From: Anderseniella sp. Alg231-50
GTDB lineage: Bacteria; Pseudomonadota; Alphaproteobacteria; Rhizobiales; Aestuariivirgaceae
Length of the DNA stretch: 64,000 bases
Direction: 5' to 3'
NCBI RefSeq assembly: GCF_900149695.1
Contig: NZ_LT703004.1
Span: 186,001-250,000 of the forward strand
Shown here: positions 25,132-33,935 of the stretch, piece by piece
Layout of the letters: each line of letters begins with the position of its first letter
Position numbering within the stretch: the first letter of the stretch is position 1
The notes under the pieces: generated by a model
Database searches by the model: none
The model's input: only the letters and a program-made list of their open reading frames with translations
Told to the model about the DNA's origin: nothing
Translations under genes and position numbers: made by a program

Positions 25132-26534
25132 GCGGTCGCCTTGGCCTTTTCGTCCGGGCGCGTCAGCGCATTCTTGGCAATGCGGGTCAGGCTCTCCCAC
25201 GCAGGCCCGGGGAATTTATGCAGATCTGCCATTACCTGGTCGAAACCGGAAACAAACCAGTCAACGTCTGCCTCGTTGATGGTCAGCGGCGGAATGAGCT
25301 TGATCGTGGTCATGCGGTTTCCCGCGACCTGGGTAAGGATCGCGTGATCCTGCAGCAGCGGAATGGTCACCGCCTGGCAGAACAGGTCCTCGTTCAGACC
25401 GTTGACGGTTGCCCATGCCGTGCGCAGCTTGAGGGATTTCGGTTTGCCAAACTCAACCGCCAGCATCAAACCGCGCCAGCGCACGTCTTTCATGAACTCG
25501 TATTTCGGCACCAGAGCGGATAACCGCTCGCCCAGCAGGTCGCCCATGGCGGTGGCATTTGAGCACAGATCCTCTTCATCAAGGACGTTCATGGCAGCAA
25601 GGGCAGCAGCCATGGCAAAATTGGATTTGCCAAACGTCGACGAATGCACGACCGCCCGGTCGAGCGATGAAAAGACCTTGTTGAAAACGCTATCTTTCAT
25701 CAGGACGGCACAAACGGGCACGTAGCCTCCCGACAGGGATTTCGACAGGATAACCAGGTCGGGTTCAACGCCATCCTCGTGCTGGATTGCCAGAAACTTT
25801 CCGGTCCGCCCGATACCGGTCTGCACTTCGTCGACAACAAAAAGCGTACCGTATTTCCTGCACAGCCTGCCGGCACCGGCCAGATAGCCGTCAGGCGGGA
25901 TGTTAACGCCCTTGCCCTGAATCGGTTCAACAAAAAACGCCGCGACATCACGCTTTGCAAGCACTTCCTCCAAAGCATCCAGATCCCCGAACGGGACCTT
26001 GTCGGTGCCCAGCAGTTCACCGAACTTTTCGCGGAACACTTCACCGCCGTTCAAGGCAAGCGCACCTGATGTCAGGCCGTGAAAGGCGGAGCTGGCAAAC
26101 ACCAGCTTGTCGCGTCCGGTGGCCCGGCGCACGAACTTGATGGCCGTCTCATTGCCTTCGGCGCCGGTTGAACAGAAGTAGACCTTGTCCAGCCCGTAGC
26201 CGCAGCGCTGTTTCAGCTGCTGCGCGACAAGTCCACACAGGATCGGCGTTTCCATCTGCACCAGGGAGCAAAAGTCCGCATCCATGAAGTCCTTCATCAC
26301 CTGCCGGATGTCCGGATGATTCCGCCCCATATTGAAGGCGCCGTATCCGGCCAGCATGTCCAGGTACTTGCGGCCCTTGCTGTCCCACATATAGGCGCCG
26401 GATGCCGTGACATAGTTTTTGTCAAAGCCAATTATTTTCAATGCCTTGGCAAAGCGTGGATTGACGTGATCGGCATACAGCGCGTTGTTTGCGCCCGTGT
26501 TTTCTTCGACAATTTTCTTGATATCGAGAGGCAT
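25128..26534 (-). CDS. hpnO: HpnO, class III aminotransferase for aminohopanoid
   Basis: A 468-residue PLP-dependent class III aminotransferase. It has STGAEGNETAIKFVRRAT for phosphate binding, FFVEPIQGKGVNIPP, the Asp motif FVVDEVQTGIGRTG and the PLP lysine in VILSKSLSGGYVPVC. The sequence resembles the HpnO group, which aminates the hopanoid side chain to give aminobacteriohopanetriol, and its overlap with hpnN places it in the hopanoid locus. ATG 26534 is used; the longer frame from 26621 adds 29 unlike residues. It is transcribed divergently from padR, so the AT-rich operator at 26699-26738 lies in their shared upstream region. Confidence 0.88.
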   Translation of the reverse strand: MPLDIKKIVEENTGANNALYADHVNPRFAKALKIIGFDKNYVTASGAYMWDSKGRKYLDMLAGYGAFNMGRNHPDIRQVMKDFMDADFCSLVQMETPILCGLVAQQLKQRCGYGLDKVYFCSTGAEGNETAIKFVRRATGRDKLVFASSAFHGLTSGALALNGGEVFREKFGELLGTDKVPFGDLDALEEVLAKRDVAAFFVEPIQGKGVNIPPDGYLAGAGRLCRKYGTLFVVDEVQTGIGRTGKFLAIQHEDGVEPDLVILSKSLSGGYVPVCAVLMKDSVFNKVFSSLDRAVVHSSTFGKSNFAMAAALAAMNVLDEEDLCSNATAMGDLLGERLSALVPKYEFMKDVRWRGLMLAVEFGKPKSLKLRTAWATVNGLNEDLFCQAVTIPLLQDHAILTQVAGNRMTTIKLIPPLTINEADVDWFVSGFDQVMADLHKFPGPAWESLTRIAKNALTRPDEKAKATA

Positions 26535-26698
26535 TTTGCCGTGTCTCCACGCCGGAATTTGTGAACCCTGCACGTCTTTTACACACAGTCGCTGCTTAAC
26601 CCCATGCGACCTAGGGTCCAAAGCCCAGGTTAAAGTCTTACAAGACAGGTGTAATCCGGTTTCAGTTGAAAGGCGTAATCACAGGCAGCACTATCGTC

Positions 26699-26738
26699 TT
26701 GATATATTCATAATTGTTATATATCAGTTTGATATACT
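26699..26738. promoter_or_regulatory. Probable PadR operator/promoter
   Basis: An AT-rich stretch in a GC-rich window. GATATAT (26701-26707) and ATATATC (26719-26725) form an inverted repeat with an 11-base spacer, and a third half site, TTGATATAC, follows at 26729-26737. PadR-family proteins bind AT-rich dyads and commonly repress their own operon. The site lies about 40 bp before padR and about 170 bp upstream of hpnO. TTGATA at 26699-26704 or 26729-26734 could serve as a -35 box. Confidence 0.6.
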
Positions 26739-26777
26739 GCTTCGCGCCGCCACGTTAATGAAATGGGATATCGTCAT

Positions 26778-27323
26778 ATGAATGTGCGCACATTGTGTCT
26801 GGGCATCCTCGCATTCGAAGAGGCGTCGGGCTATGAAATCAAAAAGGCCGTTGAAGATGGAATGTTCTCACATTTCATTGAGGCGAGTTATGGCTCGATA
26901 TACCCTGCCCTGACCCAGATGCTGGCGGATGGACTGGTCAGCGTGCGCGAACAGGCGCAGGAGGGCAAGCCGCTTAAAAAGGCCTATTCCATCACCGAGG
27001 CCGGCCGGAAAGCACTTAAGAATTCGCTGCATGAGTTGCCGCAACAGGACAAATTCAAATCGGAATTTCTGTTCCAGGCCCTGTTTCGTGACCAGGTTGA
27101 TCCGAAACATCTGGAGGCCGTGTTCAACGGGCAAATGGAGTTTCTGTATGACGAACTTGCCACCATTGAAGAGTGCCGCCAGTCACTGGAACCCGGCTCC
27201 GGTCACGCGTTTGTAAACGGATACGGGCACGCGGTGGTATCAGCCGCCATCCAGTACATGGAAGCATCACGCAGCTCACTTGGCCTACCGCAAAAGCCAA
27301 TATCGAGTGACGCTGCCGAATAA
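26778..27323 (+). CDS. PadR-family transcriptional regulator
   Basis: A 181-residue regulator with an N-terminal winged helix of the PadR type (LCLGILAFEEASGYEIKK and YGSIYPALTQMLADGLV, residues about 5-55) and a C-terminal helical dimerisation region (Vir_act_alpha_C-like). ATG 26763 in the same frame would add five residues; 26778 fits the family start. PadR proteins sense small hydrophobic or phenolic compounds and multidrug substrates and often control adjacent efflux pumps. The RND adaptor begins 32 bp downstream, so padR and the pump are probably one autoregulated operon. Confidence 0.88.
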   Translation: MNVRTLCLGILAFEEASGYEIKKAVEDGMFSHFIEASYGSIYPALTQMLADGLVSVREQAQEGKPLKKAYSITEAGRKALKNSLHELPQQDKFKSEFLFQALFRDQVDPKHLEAVFNGQMEFLYDELATIEECRQSLEPGSGHAFVNGYGHAVVSAAIQYMEASRSSLGLPQKPISSDAAE

Positions 27324-27355
27324 CGGTCAATTTTTGAGAAACGGTTCAGGTAACA

Positions 27356-28456
27356 ATGTCAAAATCATATTTATGGTCGGCGATTTTCGCCTTAGCGATC
27401 ATTGGATGGTTTGGTTCAGGCTATGTCTTGCCCGCCATCGGCGATGGCGACAAAACAGCGGCCGGGCAGAAGCAGAAAGAGGAAGCGAAAGCAGCCAAAC
27501 TGGCCAAACTGTTCCTCGTCGGCGTCAGGGAAAGCAAAGCCGTTGAACGTGTCAACGTGTTTCCGGTGCGCGGCATCACCGAGGCTTCGCGGAAAGTGGA
27601 AGTACGTGCGCGCACCAACGGTATCGTCGAGAAGCAGTCATTCGACGACGGTGACAAGGTCCAGGCCGGTGACCTGCTTTGCCAACTGGATACCGGTGCC
27701 CGCAAGGCCCAGATGGCGCGTGCCAAGGCGGCATTGGCGAGCGCAAAGCGCGATCTTGATGCAACGACCAAGCTGGCCAGCAGCAACTTTGCCGCCAAGG
27801 CCAAGGTGGCGTCCGACAAGGCCGCAATGGAACTGGCTCAGGCAGAACTTGCCCAGATCGAACTGGACATGAAGTGGACCCAGATACGGTCTCCGATCGT
27901 GGGCGTCCTGCGGGGCAAACCTGCCCAGTCCGGCAACTATCTGCAATCGGGTTCAATGTGCGCCACTGTACACGTCATGGACCCCCTGATCGTTGCGGCA
28001 CAGGTGCCGGAACGGTTGTTGCCGAATGTGACAGAGGGCATGCAGGCCGGTGCCAAGCTGGTAACCGGCGAGATTATCGAAGGCAAGATAACGTCTATTG
28101 CGATGGCATCGGATCGGGAGACCCGGACATTCCGGGTTGAGCTTGAAGTCGCCAATACCGGTGAAAAGCTGCGCGAGGGCATTACCAGCGAGTTGTACAT
28201 CAACCTGCCCAAGGTTGTGGCCCACAAGCTTTCCGCTTCCGCATTGACGCTTTCCGACGACGGCAAGCTCGGCGTACGCATAGTGGTGGACGGAAACAAG
28301 GTGAAGTTCGCGCCAATCGAGATCGTGTCGCAGGAGACGGACGGGGTCTGGGTGACAGGGCTTCCCGAAACCGCAATGCTGATTGTTGCTGGACAAGACT
28401 TTGTCGTCGACGGCCAGACGGTTGAAGTCGAAATCACCGCAGCGGAGGCCAGCTGA
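27356..28456 (+). CDS. RND efflux periplasmic adaptor (membrane fusion protein)
   Basis: A 366-residue HlyD/AcrA-type adaptor. It has an N-terminal membrane anchor (LWSAIFALAIIGWFGSGYVL), a lipoyl half GIVEKQSFDDGDKVQAGDLL near residue 88, an Ala/Lys-rich coiled-coil hairpin (about 112-160), the second lipoyl half IRSPIVGVLRGKPAQSGNYL near residue 180, and a beta-barrel/membrane-proximal end. It links the inner-membrane RND pump to an outer-membrane channel, which is not encoded here. The stop overlaps the pump start (TGATG). Confidence 0.9.
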   Translation: MSKSYLWSAIFALAIIGWFGSGYVLPAIGDGDKTAAGQKQKEEAKAAKLAKLFLVGVRESKAVERVNVFPVRGITEASRKVEVRARTNGIVEKQSFDDGDKVQAGDLLCQLDTGARKAQMARAKAALASAKRDLDATTKLASSNFAAKAKVASDKAAMELAQAELAQIELDMKWTQIRSPIVGVLRGKPAQSGNYLQSGSMCATVHVMDPLIVAAQVPERLLPNVTEGMQAGAKLVTGEIIEGKITSIAMASDRETRTFRVELEVANTGEKLREGITSELYINLPKVVAHKLSASALTLSDDGKLGVRIVVDGNKVKFAPIEIVSQETDGVWVTGLPETAMLIVAGQDFVVDGQTVEVEITAAEAS

Positions 28457-31400
28457 TGAATTCCGCGCTTGCCGCCATACTGTCGCGTCCGCGTGCCGTA
28501 CTGTCCATGTTGATCGTCATGCTCCTGGCCGGCGTCTGGAGTTTCGTGGAAATTCCGAAAGAGGCCGATCCGGACATTCAAATCCCGGTCGTCTATATTT
28601 CAGTGCCGCTGCCCGGCATCAGCCCGGAAGACTCTGAACGCCTGCTCGTCAAACCGGTGGAGGAGAAGCTGCGCGGCCTGGACGGCGTCAAGGAAATGAC
28701 CGGCATTGCGTCTGAAAGCCATGGCGGCATCCTGGTGCAGTTTGAAACCGAGGTCGACATCGACCAGGCTATTCTCGACGTGCGCGAGAAGGTCGACCTG
28801 GCAAAGTCGGAACTGCCGACTGACGCTGAAGAACCAACCATCAACGAAATCAACTTCTCGCTGCAGCCTACCATCATTGTTTCACTGTCCGGCACTGTTC
28901 CGGAGCGCACTCTGTTCAAGCACGCGCGCGAACTGCAGGATGCGATTGAAGGCATCAACACCGTGCTGGAAGCCAAGCTCTCCGGCCAGCGTGAAGAGCT
29001 TCTCGAAATTGTCGTGGATCCGGTGAAGCTGGAAGCCTACGGCGTTACGCAGCAGGAATTGCTCAATTCGGCCAGCCTGAACAACCGGCTGGTTGCCGCC
29101 GGTGCCGTCAATTCACCGGCCGGAAAATTCAACGTCAAAATACCGGGCCTGTTTGAGAATGCGTCCGATATCTTCAACCTGGTTGTAAAGTCGTCCAACG
29201 GCACCACGGTCACCCTCGGCGAGGTGGCGCAGATCAAGCGTACCTTCAAGGATCGTGATCGTTATGCGGAGTTCAACGGCAAACCGACCATCGCCATTGA
29301 AGTTGTCAAACGCCTCGGGTCGAACATTCTGGTCAACAACAATGAGGTCAAGCGCGTTATCGCGGAGGTGACTTCGAAATGGCCCGATGCCATCAGGGTC
29401 GAGACCACGCTGGATCAGTCCCGTCTCATTGCCGACATACTGGGGTCGCTGTCCTCGTCGATTTTCCTCGCCATCCTGCTGGTGATGACCCTGGTTGTGG
29501 CCGCACTCGGACTGCGGTCCGGTCTTATGGTCGGGCTCGCCATTCCGACCTCGTTCATGATCGGCTTCCTGTTCTTCGGCTTCCTGGGATATACGGTCAA
29601 CATCATGCTGATGTTCGGGCTTGTCCTGACCGTCGGCATGCTGGTGGACGGCGCGATTGTGATGATCGAGTACGCTGACCGCAAGATGGCGGAAGGCCTG
29701 CCGAAGCAAAAAGCCTACATTGCGGCTGCCCAGCGCATGTTCTGGCCGATTGTGTCGTCAACTGCGACAACACTGGCCGCGTTCCTGCCCATGCTGTTGT
29801 GGCCCGGCGTTGCCGGCGAATTCATGGGCTACCTGCCGCTGACTGTTATTGTTGTGCTGAGCGCATCACTGATAACCGCGATGATTTTCCTGCCGGCCGT
29901 GGGCACAATTTTCGGCAAGGCCGGCACAACCGACAAGGACAGTGCAGCCCGGTTGGCGGGAGACGGCGAAGGTGATCTTCTGACCATGCCCGGCATGACC
30001 GGGAAATACATCCGGTTCCTGAACGGCGCCATGAAGCACCCGGCCAAGGTCATGGTAGTCATCCTGCTCGCCATGGGCGGGATTATCGGGGCTTATGCCG
30101 CCAAACCAACCGGGGTGGAGTTTTTCGTGGAGACCGAGCCGGAAGTCGCAATCGTCTATGTCCGGGCGCGCGGCAACCTGTCGAACGACCAGAAGCTGAC
30201 TATTGTCCGCAAGGCCTACAACAAACTCACCGGTCATCCGGCGATCGACAACCTGACCACTTATGCTGGCACCGAGACTGGCGGCAACAGTGGCCTTGGC
30301 GCATCACAGGACGTGCCTCCCGATGTGGTGGGCCAGGTGCAGATAGAACTGAAACCTGTCGGCCAGCGAGATGACTGGGTAACCGTCAAGAAGCAGTTCA
30401 CCGAGGCCGTGCAGGGTATTCCCGGGACCATCATAGAGGTCCGCGAGCTGGCGGGAGGCCCGCAAACCGGCAAGGACATACGGTTGCAGATTCAGTCGGA
30501 CAACCGCGATGACGCCACCGAGGCCGTTCGCAGGGTGCGGGCCTACATGGAAAACACCATGACCGGGCTCATCGACATCGATGACGACCTCCCCCTGCCC
30601 GGCTACGAGGTGCAACTCAAGGTCGACCGCGAAGAAGCCGGCCGCTTTGGTGCGTCGGTTGCCGCTGCCGGCTCTCTTGTGCAACTGATCACCAACGGAG
30701 CGCTGATCGGCACCTACCGGCCCGATGACAGCCGCGACGAGCTGGATATCCGGGTACGGCTTCCCGAAGATCAGCGTTCGCTGGCAAGCCTTGATACACT
30801 GAAACTGCAAACACCGGGCGGACAGCAGCCCTTGTCCAACTTCGTGACCCGCGAAATCAAGCAGCAGGTGAATACGCTTTACCGGTTCAATTCCAAGCCG
30901 TCCCTGTTCGTCAAGGCCAATGCCGGAGCCGGCGTACTGGCCAATGACAAAATCAATGAGCTGGATACCTGGCTGAAGCAGCAAACCTGGAAAAACGGGG
31001 TGAGCTTCAAGTTCCGTGGTGCGGACGAAGATCAGCAGAAGTCGGCAGCGTTTCTGCAAAAGGCGCTGCTGGGCTCGCTGTTCATGATGTTCATGATCCT
31101 GGTGGTGCAGTTCAACTCATTCTACCACACGGCGCTGACCCTCTTGACCGTTATCATGTCCGCCGTCGGCGTGATCCTCGGCATGCTGGTTATGCGGCAC
31201 TATTTTTCGATCATCATGACCGGCACCGGACTGGTCGCACTGGCCGGTGTGGTGGTGAACAACGCGATCGTGCTGATCGATACATATCAAAGCCTGCTGA
31301 AGCGCGGCATGAATGCGAAAGACGCGACTCTGCGTGCGGCGGCCCAGCGTATCAGGCCAATCCTGCTGACGACGGTTACCACCATTCTCGGCCTGTTGCC

Positions 31401-31707
31401 GCTGATGTTCCAGCTCAATGTGAATTTCCTCGAGCGTACGGTGACGATCGGTTCCATGACATCAGCCTGGTGGGTGCATATGTCCACCGCAATGGTGTTC
31501 GGGCTGGCCTTCTCAACGGTTCTCACACTGGTATTTGCCCCGGTCATGCTGTCAGCGCCGACAGTGTGGAAGGAAAGCTGGCAGCGACTGCGAAACAGGT
31601 TCCGCAAGGGCGATGCAGCAACGGCTGGCGCTGCCGAAACAGGGGCCGGGAAGAAGCGCAAACCGGCCAGCGATGTGCCGGAGGCATTCCCCCAGGCCGC
31701 AGAGTAA
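28456..31707 (+). CDS. RND multidrug/metabolite efflux permease
   Basis: A 1083-residue inner-membrane RND transporter of the AcrB/MdtB superfamily. The N-terminus has helix 1 followed by the family string EIPKEADPDIQIPVVYISV and PGISPEDSERLLVKP; two periplasmic pore domains alternate with two six-helix bundles. In helix 4 the proton-relay region is VLTVGMLVDGAIVMIEYADR, with the usual acidic pair reduced to one clear Asp. Helices 10-12 are near the C-terminus, which ends in a charged Ala/Lys-rich tail. The substrate is unknown. The nearby PadR and divergent hopanoid genes make envelope lipids or amphiphiles possible substrates, an inference only. Confidence 0.9.
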   Translation: MNSALAAILSRPRAVLSMLIVMLLAGVWSFVEIPKEADPDIQIPVVYISVPLPGISPEDSERLLVKPVEEKLRGLDGVKEMTGIASESHGGILVQFETEVDIDQAILDVREKVDLAKSELPTDAEEPTINEINFSLQPTIIVSLSGTVPERTLFKHARELQDAIEGINTVLEAKLSGQREELLEIVVDPVKLEAYGVTQQELLNSASLNNRLVAAGAVNSPAGKFNVKIPGLFENASDIFNLVVKSSNGTTVTLGEVAQIKRTFKDRDRYAEFNGKPTIAIEVVKRLGSNILVNNNEVKRVIAEVTSKWPDAIRVETTLDQSRLIADILGSLSSSIFLAILLVMTLVVAALGLRSGLMVGLAIPTSFMIGFLFFGFLGYTVNIMLMFGLVLTVGMLVDGAIVMIEYADRKMAEGLPKQKAYIAAAQRMFWPIVSSTATTLAAFLPMLLWPGVAGEFMGYLPLTVIVVLSASLITAMIFLPAVGTIFGKAGTTDKDSAARLAGDGEGDLLTMPGMTGKYIRFLNGAMKHPAKVMVVILLAMGGIIGAYAAKPTGVEFFVETEPEVAIVYVRARGNLSNDQKLTIVRKAYNKLTGHPAIDNLTTYAGTETGGNSGLGASQDVPPDVVGQVQIELKPVGQRDDWVTVKKQFTEAVQGIPGTIIEVRELAGGPQTGKDIRLQIQSDNRDDATEAVRRVRAYMENTMTGLIDIDDDLPLPGYEVQLKVDREEAGRFGASVAAAGSLVQLITNGALIGTYRPDDSRDELDIRVRLPEDQRSLASLDTLKLQTPGGQQPLSNFVTREIKQQVNTLYRFNSKPSLFVKANAGAGVLANDKINELDTWLKQQTWKNGVSFKFRGADEDQQKSAAFLQKALLGSLFMMFMILVVQFNSFYHTALTLLTVIMSAVGVILGMLVMRHYFSIIMTGTGLVALAGVVVNNAIVLIDTYQSLLKRGMNAKDATLRAAAQRIRPILLTTVTTILGLLPLMFQLNVNFLERTVTIGSMTSAWWVHMSTAMVFGLAFSTVLTLVFAPVMLSAPTVWKESWQRLRNRFRKGDAATAGAAETGAGKKRKPASDVPEAFPQAAE

Positions 31708-31771
31708 TGACGCAACGCCAGACGGGTAGCTGAAGATCAATGCAGGCAGCCGGGCCTGACGGGAGACAGTT

Positions 31772-32140
31772 TCAGGATTTGTCGCCGGCAGCATCCAGCA
31801 GATCGAGAACCAGCTCCGCCGGACGGCACAGGCGCACGCCCCTGGGGCTTGCGACTATCGGCCGGTTGACCAGCACTGGGTGCTCAACCATGGCGGCGAG
31901 GATCGTCTCGTCATCGACGCCGGGATTGGTCAGGCCAAGTTCTTCCGCAGGAGACCTCACGGTGCGCATCGCTTCGCGCGGGGTCAAGCCCGCAGCGGCA
32001 AACAGGGCCAGCAACTGCGCACGCGTCCAGCCTTCCGTGAGGTATTCGATGATTACCGGCTCTTCACCGGATGCTCGGATGAGCTCAATGGTGTTGCGTG
32101 ACGTGCCGCACGAAGGATTATGATGGACCACTATTGTCAT
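31772..32140 (-). CDS. arsC: ArsC-family arsenate reductase (glutaredoxin type)
   Basis: A 122-residue thioredoxin-fold protein of the glutaredoxin-coupled ArsC/Spx family. The catalytic Cys is in HHNPSCGTSRNT (Cys11), with the anion-binding Arg region EHPVLVNRPIV near residue 86. The family reduces arsenate to arsenite with glutathione and glutaredoxin, though some members (YffB-like) have other roles. No arsB/acr3 gene is adjacent; instead the ATG overlaps the stop of pssA by four bases, so it is co-transcribed with phospholipid genes. Family assignment is firm, arsenate as the physiological substrate less so. Confidence 0.85.
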   Translation of the reverse strand: MTIVVHHNPSCGTSRNTIELIRASGEEPVIIEYLTEGWTRAQLLALFAAAGLTPREAMRTVRSPAEELGLTNPGVDDETILAAMVEHPVLVNRPIVASPRGVRLCRPAELVLDLLDAAGDKS

Positions 32141-33015
32141 TTCTTGTCGTCACCTGCATGTGCTTCGTCTGTATCAAGGTCAGCCGGATCGATTTCGGCG
32201 GCAATGGCGTCTTCTTCACCGTTGGCAATGCGTTTTTCCCAGGCGCTTTTCTGACGCATATAACTCACGATAGAGACGGGAATAGCCGCAATGTAGGCAA
32301 ACGCTGCAAAGGTCACCACTTCCCAGGTATAGGTCACCAGAAGTGCTGCAATGATGGTAACCGCTGCCAGGATCGGCAAGACCCATTCACGGCTGACCCG
32401 GCCCACACCCTTGCCGGAAAACGTCGGCACGCGCGACACCATGGAAAAGGCTATCACCGCAATATAGACCAGTACGAAATGCGCAATCTCACTGCCCGAC
32501 GGGAGCAGGTCCAGAAACCCCATATACATCGGCAGCATGGCAAGCATGGCTCCTGCCGGCGCATTGACGCCGGTGAAGTAATTGATCTTCCAGGCGGGGC
32601 GGTCCGGATCCTCAAGCGCCACATTGAAGCGCGCCAGCCGCAACGCACAGCACATTGCCAATGCCAGGGCCACGATCCAGCCAAGGTTCTTCAACGCGCT
32701 CAGCGACCACATGTAGATCAGCAGGCCCGGCGCCACACCGAAGTTTACAAAATCAGCCAGGGAATCCAGTTCGGCGCCGAATTTCGATGAGCCTTTCAGC
32801 GCACGCGCGATACGCCCGTCCAGGGCGTCCAGAACAGTGGCGAGAATGACGCAGGCCACGGCCAGTTCAAAGCGGCCTTCAATTCCCAGCCGGATGGCGG
32901 TAACCCCCGAACACAGTGCCAGCAGCGTGACAATGTTAGGCACCAGGTACCTGACCGGTATCTGGCGCAGGCGCTGTTCGCCCGTGTATGCCGGTTCTTC
33001 GTCCTTGTTCATCAT
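32137..33015 (-). CDS. pssA: CDP-diacylglycerol-serine O-phosphatidyltransferase
   Basis: A 292-residue integral membrane CDP-alcohol phosphotransferase. The signature DGRIARALKGSSKFGAELDSLADF (D-G-x2-A-R-x8-G-x3-D-x3-D) lies near residues 88-111, and about eight hydrophobic helices follow. A hydrophilic acidic C-terminus (DPADLDTDEAHAGDDKK) is present. The enzyme makes phosphatidylserine, which Psd encoded 30 bp upstream in the same operon decarboxylates to phosphatidylethanolamine. Two ATGs are possible at the N-terminus (MMNK); the first is kept. Confidence 0.93.
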   Translation of the reverse strand: MMNKDEEPAYTGEQRLRQIPVRYLVPNIVTLLALCSGVTAIRLGIEGRFELAVACVILATVLDALDGRIARALKGSSKFGAELDSLADFVNFGVAPGLLIYMWSLSALKNLGWIVALALAMCCALRLARFNVALEDPDRPAWKINYFTGVNAPAGAMLAMLPMYMGFLDLLPSGSEIAHFVLVYIAVIAFSMVSRVPTFSGKGVGRVSREWVLPILAAVTIIAALLVTYTWEVVTFAAFAYIAAIPVSIVSYMRQKSAWEKRIANGEEDAIAAEIDPADLDTDEAHAGDDKK

Positions 33016-33045
33016 ATCCAGTTTGCCTCGTATGGCATAGATTTG

Positions 33046-33744
33046 TCAGGCCTTGCGCCCGGTCGGCGCAGGCCCGGAGCCGGACAGGTCGGCAAGCACC
33101 GTCTCGCCTGCGACAGCGAGTTGTCCGACACAGACCCGGACGGCGGTTCCTTCCGGCAGATATACATCAACCCGCGAACCGAAACGAATCAGCCCGAAAC
33201 GCTGACCTGCCTGCAGGCGCGCGCCCTGTGACGTGAATCCGACAATGCGGCGAGCCACCAATCCGGCAATTTGTACCACACCGATGCGACGCTTGTCCGG
33301 TAATTCCAGCGTCAGGGCCTGGCGCTCGTTGTGCTCGCTGGCCTTGTCGAGTTCGGCATTGATGAACTTTCCCGCGATGTAACTCATCTGCAGCACTTCA
33401 CCGTCAACCGGTGACCGGTTCACGTGAACATCAAAGACATTCATGAAGACCGAGATCCGGGTCAGCTTGTCGCCTTCGAGCGCCAGTTCCGGTGGAATGG
33501 CAACCTGTTCGATGGCTGATATGCGGCCATCAGCCGGTGAGATCACCAGGTTCGGATCCTGCGGCGTGACACGCTCCGGATCGCGAAAGAAATAAGCACA
33601 CCACAGCGTTGCGACAACGCCCAGCCAACCGAAAAAATCCGGCAACAGCCAGAACAACACCAGCGTAACGGCGGCAAAAATGGCGATGAAGCGATAGCCT
33701 TCGCGGTGAACGGGCACAAATATCGACAGGATCGAATTCAACAT
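33046..33744 (-). CDS. psd: Phosphatidylserine decarboxylase
   Basis: A 232-residue short-form (type II, PSD-A) phosphatidylserine decarboxylase. Two N-terminal hydrophobic segments anchor it. [10 protein letters not shown] near residue 67 and [13 protein letters not shown] near residue 96 are conserved, and the self-cleavage site is in [13 protein letters not shown] (Gly-Ser, near residue 192), giving a pyruvoyl-capped alpha chain. It precedes pssA in the operon, so both steps of phosphatidylethanolamine synthesis are expressed together. Upstream (33745-33935) lies its promoter region, containing GCACTG-N5-CAGTGC at 33858-33874. Confidence 0.93.
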   Translation of the reverse strand: MLNSILSIFVPVHREGYRFIAIFAAVTLVLFWLLPDFFGWLGVVATLWCAYFFRDPERVTPQDPNLVISPADGRISAIEQVAIPPELALEGDKLTRISVFMNVFDVHVNRSPVDGEVLQMSYIAGKFINAELDKASEHNERQALTLELPDKRRIGVVQIAGLVARRIVGFTSQGARLQAGQRFGLIRFGSRVDVYLPEGTAVRVCVGQLAVAGETVLADLSGSGPAPTGRKA

Positions 33745-33935
33745 CGCTGGTAAATTTCTCCGGCAGTGGCGGATGATCAGAACGAAACACAGAACACGAC
33801 AGGATCACCTGAACCTAAAAAACGTCCTGTCACTTTAAAACCTGGTCTAGGTAAAGCGCACTGGCGCGCAGTGCAAGAACCAAGACGCAACCTGCGGGAC
33901 GAATATCAGGCGCGGCTGGTCACAGCATCCCGGTT

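Noticed and set aside
31772-32140. Full arsenic resistance operon
   Set aside because: No arsB, acr3, arsH or adjacent arsR is present; the nearest ArsR gene is 3.7 kb away beside an Atm1 exporter.
33858-33874. Terminator in the psd upstream region
   Set aside because: The stem GCACTG/CAGTGC is short, lacks a T-run and lies upstream rather than downstream of a minus-strand gene end.
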